Shown here piece by piece: positions 1-9,488 of a stretch of 64,000 bases of DNA. Source of the DNA: Bdellovibrionales bacterium (GTDB lineage Bacteria > Bdellovibrionota > Bdellovibrionia > Bdellovibrionales > JAMPXM01). Where the stretch lies: assembly GCA_005808505.1 (NCBI GenBank), contig SYLX01000231.1:1-64000 (forward strand), given 5' to 3'. Every line of letters starts with the position of its first letter. The first letter of the stretch is position 1. The notes under the pieces are model-generated. The model was given only the letters and a program-made list of their open reading frames with translations. It had not been told where the DNA came from and did no database searches. A program made the position numbers and the translations under genes.

Positions 1-42
1 CCTTTGCAGAAGCAGTGCGTGCACGCACTGCTTCTGCAAAGG
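1..42. repeat. Perfect 42-nt palindrome at the window edge
   Basis: CCTTTGCAGAAGCAGTGCGTGCACGCACTGCTTCTGCAAAGG equals its own reverse complement; it lies downstream of the tamB stop codon. Confidence 0.9.
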
Positions 43-60
43 GAAACGGGTACCACCCTC

Positions 61-2562
61 TTAAAACCGTTTTACCCACTCGATAAGGGCTAAAACGGTC
101 TGCTCGCCCGTCGTTCCTAGACGTTCGACTTCCGATCGGAAGACAAAACCCCGGCTCAATCGTTTATTGAAGCCTACGGTGGAGCTTCCGCCGCTGCCTC
201 CACCTAATTCCAACGAGGCCCCGCCCCCGAGACCTACCCGCGCCGAAACGATCCCTTTTTCGGGATCGTAACCGACCGATTCGATCGGCGTACTCGCGAG
301 AAGATAAAGAGACGAAATACCAAGCGCGGCATCCGCGAATGCTGATTTCAAATTACGAACGGAGCTTGCTTGATCTTCTTCGAGATCCGAGAGCGGACGA
401 CCGAAGAGAAGGACCGAGAGAATTTGGTCATCCTCAAGTGGCGGGTCGCTCGCAAAGCGCACTTGCGGATCCGCCGTATCGCCGAGAACGAGCATCACGA
501 TGTCGTAATCAAGATAGTGTACGGTAACTTGACCGTTCATGCGCTGCTGACCTGACTCCAAAAGGTCCAAGCGCAGCTCTTCGAGCACGGCATTCCGGCG
601 GAATAAATCGACCGGCGTTCGGCCGATTACGATTGAACCCGTAATCGGTGACGGCTCTTGAGCGCGCGCTTGCTCCTCTTGACTTGGCTTCACGGGAACT
701 TCGTTCGTGAGGCCCGAGGTCATTGCGGAAACCGATCCGCGAGCGTCGTCATCTAAGAGCTCGCGATTTGTATCGGGGCGCGCGCGGTCATTGTAAACGA
801 TATCCAGATCGATCGGGATCGCGCTCTTAGTCAGATTCGTCGCGATCTGAATCGCCTGAGGCTGCGTCGTCGCCACGCGAAGACGGAAGTCCATTGGTTC
901 GCGAGGCTTCGGCTTCTCTGCGGTTTTCGCTTGCTTGATTGGGCCAAAGCGAGCGTCTGGTGCAAAGCGCGGTGGAACTCGCAGATCGAAGCGAGGAGCC
1001 GAAAGCCTCAGACGATCGATGAAGAGCGTGGCGTTCGTTGAAGGAATGAGCGCCTCGTTCTTCTTTGAGAGCCCCGTCTCCCCTTCAAAGCGCAAATGAA
1101 TCGCTTGGAAACGCGAATCGAGACGTGTCGCAAGTTGATAGCGAAGAGCGCCTCCGCCCTCATTGATATTCGCTTGCGCGCGCAAACCAATGCCGCCATC
1201 CAACACGTTGAGAGGAGCAGGTACGGCAAACGGCGTCCTTCTCAACAAATCAACGATGCGCTGGAACTTGTCGCCAAGAATCTCGAGCGAACCTTCGACG
1301 GAGTAGCGTGGATCTTTCTCCGGCTCCATCAGGAAACTTCCGGCGAGATTCGTTTTCGCCTTCACGATTCCTTTGTGATCGAGATCCAGATCAAATTCGA
1401 AGTCCGCCTCTTTCGTATCGCCAAAAAGAATCCGGGTTAGGCGAAGCTCAAACGCCGGCGCAAGCGTGAAGAAGTCGCGGTTCTGGAGAAGGCTTTTCTC
1501 CTGAAGCTGCAAACGAACTGTTTGGGGGCCGCAGGAGAGTGCGCCCGTTTTTTCATCGACGTTTGCGCGGATTCCGCAATTCACGAAATCAAGGGCGCGG
1601 ACCTGCGAACCTTGCGCCCCGAACTTTGATGAGAACTTTCCATTGAAGAGGGCTTCGCGCAGCGCCCCTTCCAAACGAGCTTCGCGGATCGCTTTGATTC
1701 CTTTGAACTTCGTGCCGATGCGGAAGTCGAGCGAACGCCACGACTCGATATCGGCGTCCGCTTTCAAGTCGATGCTGGTGCGCGCTTTTAGACGAACGTT
1801 TCCGTCAGCAAAGAGCTTCCAGATCCTGGGTCCTTCCCCTTGCGCACCGGGATCTTTTAGAAAATTTTCGGGACGAATGAGACGGATCAAGGCGCCAGCG
1901 CGAAGTGGCCCGCCATCGGCCGCAAACTCACGAAGCTCGGCCCGAATTTCACGTTCAGGTTCGTTGGTCGTGAGATCAAACGAAGCCCGATAGGCCGTGT
2001 CAGGATTTAATTTGAGCGCCATCGATTTGATCTCGATGTGACTTCCTTCGATTCGCCACTTCGGGAGCACTTCTTTTCGCAAAAATTCTACTAGATCGAA
2101 CTGACTGGGCTCTTCTTTCTTTTCGCTCTCGGGAAATTTCGTGACGTCGACATTGACGTCTCCGCCCGTCATGACGATCGGGTCGATCCACGCAAGCTGG
2201 GGCATCCAGAACGGAGCTCCTTCAGGTCGATCGGCGCTGAAGCCACCTGCAAGGCCAAGCCGAATATCGGCAAAGCACGTGTCGACCGCTTCACCTTCGT
2301 ACCGCACACAGAGGTTCTTTGTTTGGAGCTTCAAGTATTTCGCAAACAAGCGATTTTCAGGGCGCAAAATTTCAAACTGCGCATCGTCGAATTTCAGTTC
2401 GACAGTTGCGGGCATCACCTTGGCGAGTGCCCACCGGATTCTATCGGGCCCGATTTTGAACTCAGGCGTGACAAAGAAAAATCCTACCAAGCCGACCACG
2501 AGGGTCACGACTACGAGCAGGAGGACCGCGAGGACCTTGATCAAACCTTTCACGACTGCCAT
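61..2562 (-). CDS. tamB: TamB-like translocation/assembly module protein (DUF490)
   Basis: 833 aa, N-terminal TM anchor, C-terminal TamB-type region (LLFGRPLSDL...GLGGGASLELGGG...RSEVERL); immediately downstream of an Omp85/TamA-like gene with TGATG overlap. Confidence 0.85.
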   Translation of the reverse strand: MAVVKGLIKVLAVLLLVVVTLVVGLVGFFFVTPEFKIGPDRIRWALAKVMPATVELKFDDAQFEILRPENRLFAKYLKLQTKNLCVRYEGEAVDTCFADIRLGLAGGFSADRPEGAPFWMPQLAWIDPIVMTGGDVNVDVTKFPESEKKEEPSQFDLVEFLRKEVLPKWRIEGSHIEIKSMALKLNPDTAYRASFDLTTNEPEREIRAELREFAADGGPLRAGALIRLIRPENFLKDPGAQGEGPRIWKLFADGNVRLKARTSIDLKADADIESWRSLDFRIGTKFKGIKAIREARLEGALREALFNGKFSSKFGAQGSQVRALDFVNCGIRANVDEKTGALSCGPQTVRLQLQEKSLLQNRDFFTLAPAFELRLTRILFGDTKEADFEFDLDLDHKGIVKAKTNLAGSFLMEPEKDPRYSVEGSLEILGDKFQRIVDLLRRTPFAVPAPLNVLDGGIGLRAQANINEGGGALRYQLATRLDSRFQAIHLRFEGETGLSKKNEALIPSTNATLFIDRLRLSAPRFDLRVPPRFAPDARFGPIKQAKTAEKPKPREPMDFRLRVATTQPQAIQIATNLTKSAIPIDLDIVYNDRARPDTNRELLDDDARGSVSAMTSGLTNEVPVKPSQEEQARAQEPSPITGSIVIGRTPVDLFRRNAVLEELRLDLLESGQQRMNGQVTVHYLDYDIVMLVLGDTADPQVRFASDPPLEDDQILSVLLFGRPLSDLEEDQASSVRNLKSAFADAALGISSLYLLASTPIESVGYDPEKGIVSARVGLGGGASLELGGGSGGSSTVGFNKRLSRGFVFRSEVERLGTTGEQTVLALIEWVKRF

Positions 2563-4439
2563 CAGAACTCCTCTCCGAAGGTGAAGCCGAAACGGAAGTT
2601 TCTATCGTAGCCCTGGGACCCAGCCGGTTCTTCCAAAGCGAATCTCTGCGCAACGTACGCACGCAAGGTACCCACGGGGGATTCCCAACGTACGCCGAGA
2701 CCTGGCGACATCAAAATGGGTTTTTCTAAAGCGAAAGATTTTCCGCCAAGTAAGCCCGCATCTAAAAATCCGAAGACGTCCGCGCGCCGGAAGAGAACTT
2801 TATGCAAACGGGCTTCAAAACCGGTGGTTGCTCCCGAGAGAGCACCAAGACCTGAGCGAGGAAGACTTCGAGATTCAAACCCTCTTAAATCGCGCTCGCC
2901 ACCGAGGAAAGTCAAAAAGCGGAGTGGGAGACGAGATTGAAGATCTCCGTCTTCCGGAGAGAAAACCGAGCTCAAGCTATAACGAAGACCGAGAATCAAT
3001 AGCGGCGGATCATAGCGTCCGATGTCCCAAAGTTTTTCGCCGCTGATTTCCAGTCGTTGTGCAGTTACGGGCGAAGCCCAGCTTCTTTGCGTCGCTAGGA
3101 AAGCTCCTCGCACAAACTCCCCTTTGCGCGGGCTTGTATTGAAGAACTCGAAGTCGTGACTGATCCACTCGGTGTTGACTTCCAAGAGTGCGAGCGAAGT
3201 ATCCGAACCTTCGCCGCGGAAAATCCGCTGCGCTTGGTAAGAGGGACCCACGCGAACTTCCAGCTGACCGTCGGTGAACTCGTGATTCCAGCCGTGGAAA
3301 AGACCGGGCGCCACGTTTTCGAAGTCGCGGGCACTCTCAGCCGTGTGCTCGTACGTAACGTTGGGTTCGAGAAATGACCTTGCCTCCGAGGTTGAGTAAT
3401 ACCAGCGGTAACGCGAGTTCAAGATCTGGCTGTTCACGTTCGGTTCGCGGTAAGACAAATTGAGGCGAGCTTCCGCGGAGGAAGCACTCTCCCCGATTCG
3501 GTTCTGTCGAAGGATCACGCGCAAACGCGCGCCGCGGTCGTTGCTGTAGCCAGCACCGACTCGAACCGTGCGCGAAGGACCAAGATTTACGTCACGAACA
3601 ATGGTGACGGTTGCGGGCTGACCGGGCGAAGTCGGAAGCGGCTCGCATCGGGCCGAGAGAAGGAGCGTTTGTAGAAAACCGTCTTCTTGAGTGCGACGGC
3701 GTGTCAGCGAGATCAGTCGTTCGCGATAAACTTGGCCGACCTTAAAGGCGTTGTAGCGATCGAGAACGCCGGGACGTAGCCCCGTGTCCCCCGTATCTTC
3801 AATGCCGCTGATAATGCGAAGTTCACCGGGCCTGAGTTCGACGACCGCTTCGCCCGTGAGAGGATCGGCACGGCTTTCTGCCGTCGCGCAGGCGTAGCCT
3901 TCGTCTTTGATCTGCGACAGCGCCCAACCTTGAAGATCGTTGAGTAGAGGCGGCGTAAGAGGTTGCCCGATGACGAGTCGGCGCGTGGGCGGAACCCATG
4001 TGGATGGTCCACCCGTGATCGTAAATTTCGATAATTTACTCTGCCCGCCCGGTCGAACAAACAGGATCTCGCCGTCTTGGATGAACTCAGGCTGGTGATG
4101 AGCCCGCGCCTGCAAAAATCCTTTTAGAAAATAAGCCGCTTGGTTGGGAGGAATAGTTGCCCAAGGCGTTCCCACGTTATCTTGCGTAGAGTCGCCGCAG
4201 AGAAGGCGAGTTTCCATCGGACCAAAATCAAAATCGCCGCGATTTTCCATGCGAATCGTGGGGCAAAGCTCGGCAAATGCACCCGCTTCGGGACGCGCGC
4301 GAAAACCCGGCTCAGAGCGAGGCAGAAGAGACGGCGTTGGAGCTCCTTCCTCAGGCGCTGGTGCTTCCTGCGCATGCGAACGGACCGAAGCCGCAAGCGC
4401 GAGGCTCACGGCAAAGAAAGCGAGAATAAAAAGTCTCAA
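2562..4439 (-). CDS. tamA: TamA-like Omp85 family outer membrane protein
   Basis: 625 aa, signal peptide, POTRA-like region then beta-barrel with FLGGERDLRGFESRSLPRSG, typical of the Omp85 C-terminal barrel. Confidence 0.85.
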   Translation of the reverse strand: MRLFILAFFAVSLALAASVRSHAQEAPAPEEGAPTPSLLPRSEPGFRARPEAGAFAELCPTIRMENRGDFDFGPMETRLLCGDSTQDNVGTPWATIPPNQAAYFLKGFLQARAHHQPEFIQDGEILFVRPGGQSKLSKFTITGGPSTWVPPTRRLVIGQPLTPPLLNDLQGWALSQIKDEGYACATAESRADPLTGEAVVELRPGELRIISGIEDTGDTGLRPGVLDRYNAFKVGQVYRERLISLTRRRTQEDGFLQTLLLSARCEPLPTSPGQPATVTIVRDVNLGPSRTVRVGAGYSNDRGARLRVILRQNRIGESASSAEARLNLSYREPNVNSQILNSRYRWYYSTSEARSFLEPNVTYEHTAESARDFENVAPGLFHGWNHEFTDGQLEVRVGPSYQAQRIFRGEGSDTSLALLEVNTEWISHDFEFFNTSPRKGEFVRGAFLATQRSWASPVTAQRLEISGEKLWDIGRYDPPLLILGLRYSLSSVFSPEDGDLQSRLPLRFLTFLGGERDLRGFESRSLPRSGLGALSGATTGFEARLHKVLFRRADVFGFLDAGLLGGKSFALEKPILMSPGLGVRWESPVGTLRAYVAQRFALEEPAGSQGYDRNFRFGFTFGEEF

Positions 4440-6751
4440 GTGGTTCTCCTCAACCGTTTGATGAGTCGGGGCAGTAAGAATGAGAAGAGGCTCAGGGCAA
4501 TCAAGACCCAGAGAAGTCCATACCAGCTTCGGGTATCTGACAAACCGACAGCTGAATTAGAAAGCAGTGTCAATGCGAGGACGCCAGGTGATAATCCGAT
4601 CATCGTGCCGAGAACGTAATTACGCAGCGGCACGCGCAAACCGCCCGCAACGATCCCCACGGCCGTAAAAGGGGCGATCGGAGCTAACCTTACGGCAACG
4701 ACCGCCCAAACCCCGCCGCGGCTCATTTGATCTGAGAGTTTCTGCACCCAAGGTCGATTGAGAACTCGACTCTTCGACCAAGCCCAGTAACGACCAATGC
4801 CGTACATCGCAGTTGCCGAAAGCGTTGCGCCTGCGAGCGCCAGCACCACGGCTTGCTCCGCCGGAAACGCGATCGCAACTCCGAGGATCATGGCGGTAAC
4901 TGGCACAAGGATCAGAGAACCAATCACAAAGCCGATGAGCACGACGGGAAACGCCCACGACTGCTCGCGAAAGGCTGCAAGCTGCGATGCGATCTTTTCA
5001 GCATCCCAAGATCGAGACCACATCCATGCGTTCTCAACAAGCTGCGCCGGGCTCGGCCAGTTAGATAATGAAGCAGGCAGTCTTCCTTGCGCTTCAAGAT
5101 GCGACATCAAGAAGAGTCCGAGGGTGACAACTAAAACAAGGGTAGCCGCCATCACGTGGCGCGCTCGCCAAAGACGATCGGCGAACCAACGCCGGATGCC
5201 GTTGGGCTCGCTCGGATCAACCCAATCTTTCGGCGGTGCAACTTTACGGACCCACTCTGGCACAGTCGGATGGATCGGCACTAAAGTCCGCTTACCACCT
5301 AAAAAAGATTCGACGGTTTTGACGAGCGAACCGTTGATTCTAAAACGCGCCTCGAATTCGTTACTCGCAACTCCTAGGTGTTCACCGAGAAGGTCCGCAC
5401 GAAGTTTTGCAAACGCCTCGCGCACCTCTTTGCGACCCAGAGCTTCGACCGACAGATCGCATTCGGTATCAAGCCCCATGGAGCGTGAATTCATATTTGC
5501 GGAGCCGATGCGCAAGAAGACATCGTCAACCACCATCACTTTTGAGTGGACTTTGACGTAGCCCTCTTCAAGGCCGGGTACGATCGGATGATAAGCGCGG
5601 AAGCGGCCGAAGCGATCCGCTTTCTCGACGATGCGAAGAGCTTCTGATCGAAGGAGGCCCATCGTGCTCTCCTCAATCCACCCCGTCTGGTCGCGCGGAA
5701 GAACCATCACGAACTCAGGACCTTCTGGTTCTTTGAGCCGATCGGCGATCGCGTGCGCCACGTCACTTGAGGTGAAGTACTGGTTCTCGATGTAAACGTA
5801 CTTTCGAGCCGATCGAATCGCATCCAGGAAAAGCTTCTGCACTTCGCAGACAGGCGTTTGCGCGCCGAACGCTTTTTCAGCGTAGGCAAGTGGAAGCGTG
5901 CGCGAGATCGCAAACTCAACATCGCGCAAGTTTTCAGATGCACCCGCGGGCCACGGAGCTTGCGTGTTAGCTCGAGGTGCCGAGCGGTCCAACACCTCTC
6001 CGGTCGCCACTTTCCACCGCTCGCGAACCAGATCTCCGAGTGTTCGTGCAACTTCACCTTCCACGCAGAGCTGAACGTCATGGAAAGGTCCGTAGACGTG
6101 ACCACCCGGATCCACCCGGCGCAGATCAACACCCTTGTGTTCGGGCGTATCCCAACGACGCTGCGTAATATCGAGGCCACCCGAAAATGCAACTTGATCA
6201 TCGACGACTACGATCTTCTGATGATGGCTAGCTAACGTCGGATGTTCGCGATCTAGAACAAATCGGAGTCGATCCGTGGAAAGAGAAGAATATTTGAAGC
6301 TCGGCAGCCCTTCGCGCTCAAAGAGATAGATGAAAGCGAAGTCCCAGCTCAAAACATAGATCCGGAGATCAGGTCTCGCATCGGTGAGGGCTTTTAAAAA
6401 AGTGCCGAGTTGAATCGACTCGCGCCATTCGTGACCGGGAACCGCTACGCCCTCTGGCCACGGAAGCTCCGTGCGCGTATCCGTATCCCAACCGACGATA
6501 ATGAGTTGCTTCTCGGCTTGCGCCGCGGCTTCTACAAAAGCGCGGAAGAAAGCATCGGCGTCGATCAAAAACGAGGCTCGTTTAGCCTTGCCAGCGAGCC
6601 AGAAATTTCTGTCGGGACGAAAGATCGATGATGGCAAAACGCTCGGCTCCTCGCTTTTCGCATGGCGTTTGAGGCGATGCAAACTGAGGGAGAAAAGAGA
6701 GTTCGCTAGCGGGTCGTTGATGGCTTCATTTTGAGTCTCTCCCGCTCTCAT
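4436..6751 (-). CDS. Phospholipase D / cardiolipin synthase-like protein with C-terminal VTT (DedA/TVP38-like) membrane domain
   Basis: Two HKD motifs (HHQKIVVVDDQVAFSGGLD; HSKVMVVDDVFLRIGSANMNSRSMGLDTE) followed by a polytopic VTT-type domain. Confidence 0.88.
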   Translation of the reverse strand: MRAGETQNEAINDPLANSLFSLSLHRLKRHAKSEEPSVLPSSIFRPDRNFWLAGKAKRASFLIDADAFFRAFVEAAAQAEKQLIIVGWDTDTRTELPWPEGVAVPGHEWRESIQLGTFLKALTDARPDLRIYVLSWDFAFIYLFEREGLPSFKYSSLSTDRLRFVLDREHPTLASHHQKIVVVDDQVAFSGGLDITQRRWDTPEHKGVDLRRVDPGGHVYGPFHDVQLCVEGEVARTLGDLVRERWKVATGEVLDRSAPRANTQAPWPAGASENLRDVEFAISRTLPLAYAEKAFGAQTPVCEVQKLFLDAIRSARKYVYIENQYFTSSDVAHAIADRLKEPEGPEFVMVLPRDQTGWIEESTMGLLRSEALRIVEKADRFGRFRAYHPIVPGLEEGYVKVHSKVMVVDDVFLRIGSANMNSRSMGLDTECDLSVEALGRKEVREAFAKLRADLLGEHLGVASNEFEARFRINGSLVKTVESFLGGKRTLVPIHPTVPEWVRKVAPPKDWVDPSEPNGIRRWFADRLWRARHVMAATLVLVVTLGLFLMSHLEAQGRLPASLSNWPSPAQLVENAWMWSRSWDAEKIASQLAAFREQSWAFPVVLIGFVIGSLILVPVTAMILGVAIAFPAEQAVVLALAGATLSATAMYGIGRYWAWSKSRVLNRPWVQKLSDQMSRGGVWAVVAVRLAPIAPFTAVGIVAGGLRVPLRNYVLGTMIGLSPGVLALTLLSNSAVGLSDTRSWYGLLWVLIALSLFSFLLPRLIKRLRRTT

Positions 6752-7122
6752 GTGAATTGATTAGCGGAACTCCAAGGAACGAGCAATAGACCAGGGACCG
6801 ACTCGATCGGATGTGGCGAAATGACTACAAATCTACAGACGTTCGCCCATTCGAGGTCACAGCGCGGAGGTACAAATCCTGTTGATGCCGAATTCACCCG
6901 CCTGAATTTTTGGCAATTCCGCAATAGAATCTCCACGCGAATCAAATGAGGCGCCCGCGGTTTTTTTTGCTACCGTCTGTCTCAGTGCTCAGCTCGATCG
7001 GCGTCAATGACTGACTAGATCGGTCTGACTAGATCGGACTGATGCGACGGCGAGAGTTTTCCAGCAAGCCTGACGAAAACACCTGGCCGAAACACATTGT
7101 CTAAAACACCCGGAGGTACAGC

Positions 7123-7824
7123 TTGAAAAACGTGAAGGGACGCACGAAGCATTGGACGGTGATCCTTTTGGCGATCGGGATTGTATCTTCATTCGGCGCT
7201 TCAATCGTGCGCGGTCAGAGCGCGCGTCAACCGGAAGCAAAACTTCTCCCTGTCTCTAAATCGCAAGCAACGGAAGTTGTCGGCGCTGACGTCGGTTCGA
7301 TTTCTCTTTCGACCAATTCTTTGGGAACTAGCGGACCGAGGGAGCGAACTTCGAGCTACGATGACCGACGAGTTTCCTCGCTTATCTGCACGATGAGTTC
7401 GTTTTTCTCCATCGATCCCGACGAGATCGTCGACAGCAAAGCGACTTTCGACGGACGCGGACTTTTAAGCTGCCGCAACGATCAAGGCTTCACGACGGAG
7501 CTTCCCGTTCTTGTCGACGTCTCGGCCGAGTTCGTCGGAAGCCAACGTGCACAGGGCGAGATCGCCGTCTCCGGAAACAGCTCGCCTTTTGTCATCCCTC
7601 GCGACGTCAATCAACTTCAAGATGCTTACGTGATTCGTTCTCCTGCGGTGACGACGGTAGCCGCGACGAACGAAGCCAACGACGCTTCACTTCTCTTGCG
7701 TGGTCTTCGCAACGATCTCGTGATGGAATTGAAATTGAACTCTCAAGCGAGCGATTTAAAGGCTTTGAAGATCACGAGCCTTCGCCTTCGCTTTGACGAA
7801 ACGGCCCCTGATTTCGCGCCCTGA
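7123..7824 (+). CDS. Secreted protein of unknown function
   Basis: 233 aa, TTG start after GGAGG, N-terminal signal-like segment; no family recognised. Confidence 0.6.
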   Translation: MKNVKGRTKHWTVILLAIGIVSSFGASIVRGQSARQPEAKLLPVSKSQATEVVGADVGSISLSTNSLGTSGPRERTSSYDDRRVSSLICTMSSFFSIDPDEIVDSKATFDGRGLLSCRNDQGFTTELPVLVDVSAEFVGSQRAQGEIAVSGNSSPFVIPRDVNQLQDAYVIRSPAVTTVAATNEANDASLLLRGLRNDLVMELKLNSQASDLKALKITSLRLRFDETAPDFAP

Positions 7825-7856
7825 CCTGGACCTTTTAAGGTTGTTTCTTCGTTCTG

Positions 7857-7906
7857 CCGACTCCGGATCTTGAATCTCGCTTAAGCACGATTCAAACTGG
7901 AGTCGG
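7857..7906 (+). promoter_or_regulatory. 5' UTR hairpin preceding the 140-aa secreted protein gene
   Basis: CCGACTCC...GGAGTCGG outer stem (8 bp) and TTGAATC...GATTCAA inner stem (7 bp); the 3' arm touches the GGAGGA Shine-Dalgarno. Confidence 0.5.
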
Positions 7907-7916
7907 AGGATCGCCG

Positions 7917-8339
7917 ATGCCATCACTACAGACTTCCCTTCTCGTTCTCGGTTTTTCGCTTTCGATCGCCTCGCCCGCCGTCGCGCAGGCTCCTAAAAAG
8001 AAAAGCAAAAATGAACAAGCCGAATCGGTGAAAACCCGCAAAGATTTGCTTGAGCAGACGATCATGACGCTGAACAAAAACAAGAAGTGCCAAGTCGATG
8101 GCGAATGCGAAGCGCTCGAGATGGGCTCGAGAATTTGCGGCGGCCCAAGTCAGTACTTGATTGTGTCGCTTTCGAATCCGCAGTTCTCTTCGGTGAAAGC
8201 AAAAGTCACTGAATACACGGCAGTTGAAAAGGAACTTAATCTCGTTGATCCGCCGAACGATTGCCCACCGGCACCGAATCAGCCCGACCCGAAATGCTCA
8301 AAAGAAAAAGAAGAGTGCTACAACGGACCTCGGCGATAA
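7917..8339 (+). CDS. Secreted protein of unknown function
   Basis: 140 aa with signal peptide and several cysteines; GGAGGA SD. Confidence 0.6.
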   Translation: MPSLQTSLLVLGFSLSIASPAVAQAPKKKSKNEQAESVKTRKDLLEQTIMTLNKNKKCQVDGECEALEMGSRICGGPSQYLIVSLSNPQFSSVKAKVTEYTAVEKELNLVDPPNDCPPAPNQPDPKCSKEKEECYNGPRR

Positions 8340-8363
8340 ATCGCGCGCTCCCTTTAGGCCAGA

Positions 8364-9347
8364 TCAGCTAGGCAGATCAGTTACGAGCGGCCCGCTTTGC
8401 ATATCGTACTTGAACAATCGATAGAGCTCTCGATTCACGGGCCCGATTTGACCGGGGCCTCCGCCGACCGCGCGGCTCTCAAAGAGCGTCACGGGTAAAC
8501 AGTCGAGAGTTGTTCCGAGCATCATGGCCTCGGCCGCATTGAAAACATCTTCTTTCGTGATGTGCGCGTTCCGCACGCTTCGCAAGATGCCTTTCGGAAC
8601 GAGATGTTTTTCCGCAAGCTCCATCGCGCGAACAGCGGTGACTCCTTTGAGAGTTCGCGAAAATCCGGGGACAAGAAAATCCCCCTCTTTCGTGACGATC
8701 GCAAAGTTTTCGGTTGATGACTCCGCTAAATATCCGTTCTCGTCCTTGGAGACCGAGAAGTCGACACCGCGGTCCATCGCCTCTTTTTTCATGAGAACAT
8801 TCGGAAGATAGTTGCAGCTCTTTACGGTAGCGAAAATCCCCTCTTTCACCGGGATGGAGCTCACCATCACGCTTACGCCTTTGTCGTACTTCTCCTGAAG
8901 CAAACTGCGAAGCGGCGTGATGACCAAGTAAACCTGCGCGGAGATGACCTCATAGGGGTTCGTCGTGAAACCTCCAGGACCTCGAGAGATGTAGAACCTC
9001 AGGAGAGCGTGGATCGCATTTGAAGCTTTCGTAGTCTCCACGCAGATCTCGCGTAACTCCTGAATGGAATGAGGAAGTTTGAGGCTCACCATTTCAGCTG
9101 AGCGCGCGAGCCGCTCCAAATGGCGATCGAGCGCGTAGATCTTGCAGTCGACGCATTTGATCGCTTCAAAAACGCCATCCCCCCGATGAACCATGTGATC
9201 ATCGATCGGAAGCATCATCAGCTCTGGGTCCGTCACGATGCCGCCGTACCAACTCGAGTACATAGCCATGTAGTCTTTTCGTGAGGGATGAGGAGTCTGT
9301 TCCAACCGACGAACGACATCATCGAAGCTGAGCCGTGTGAGTGCCAT
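8364..9347 (-). CDS. Class IV (branched-chain / D-amino-acid type) PLP aminotransferase
   Basis: 327 aa; GDGVFEAIK, KSCNYLPNVLMKKEA (PLP lysine region), ESSTENFAIV motifs of fold type IV aminotransferases. Confidence 0.85.
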   Translation of the reverse strand: MALTRLSFDDVVRRLEQTPHPSRKDYMAMYSSWYGGIVTDPELMMLPIDDHMVHRGDGVFEAIKCVDCKIYALDRHLERLARSAEMVSLKLPHSIQELREICVETTKASNAIHALLRFYISRGPGGFTTNPYEVISAQVYLVITPLRSLLQEKYDKGVSVMVSSIPVKEGIFATVKSCNYLPNVLMKKEAMDRGVDFSVSKDENGYLAESSTENFAIVTKEGDFLVPGFSRTLKGVTAVRAMELAEKHLVPKGILRSVRNAHITKEDVFNAAEAMMLGTTLDCLPVTLFESRAVGGGPGQIGPVNRELYRLFKYDMQSGPLVTDLPS

Positions 9348-9488
9348 CTCTCTACCTCATCTGTCTGCGGTTACGAGCTGATCTTCACTAAATTAAAACC
9401 TGGATCTTTTCCTTCAGCAACGCCCGTGTTTCGCAACGACCACTTACGATCGTTGACTTTGGCTACGTGCCCTCGGGACACTTGGGGA

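Noticed and set aside
4797-5561. 254-aa plus-strand ORF
   Set aside because: Antisense to the PLD/VTT gene with clear HKD motifs; shadow ORF.
6752-7122. Possible RNA gene in a 370-bp intergenic gap
   Set aside because: No tRNA cloverleaf, rRNA or known ncRNA structure could be recognised; only a short direct repeat.
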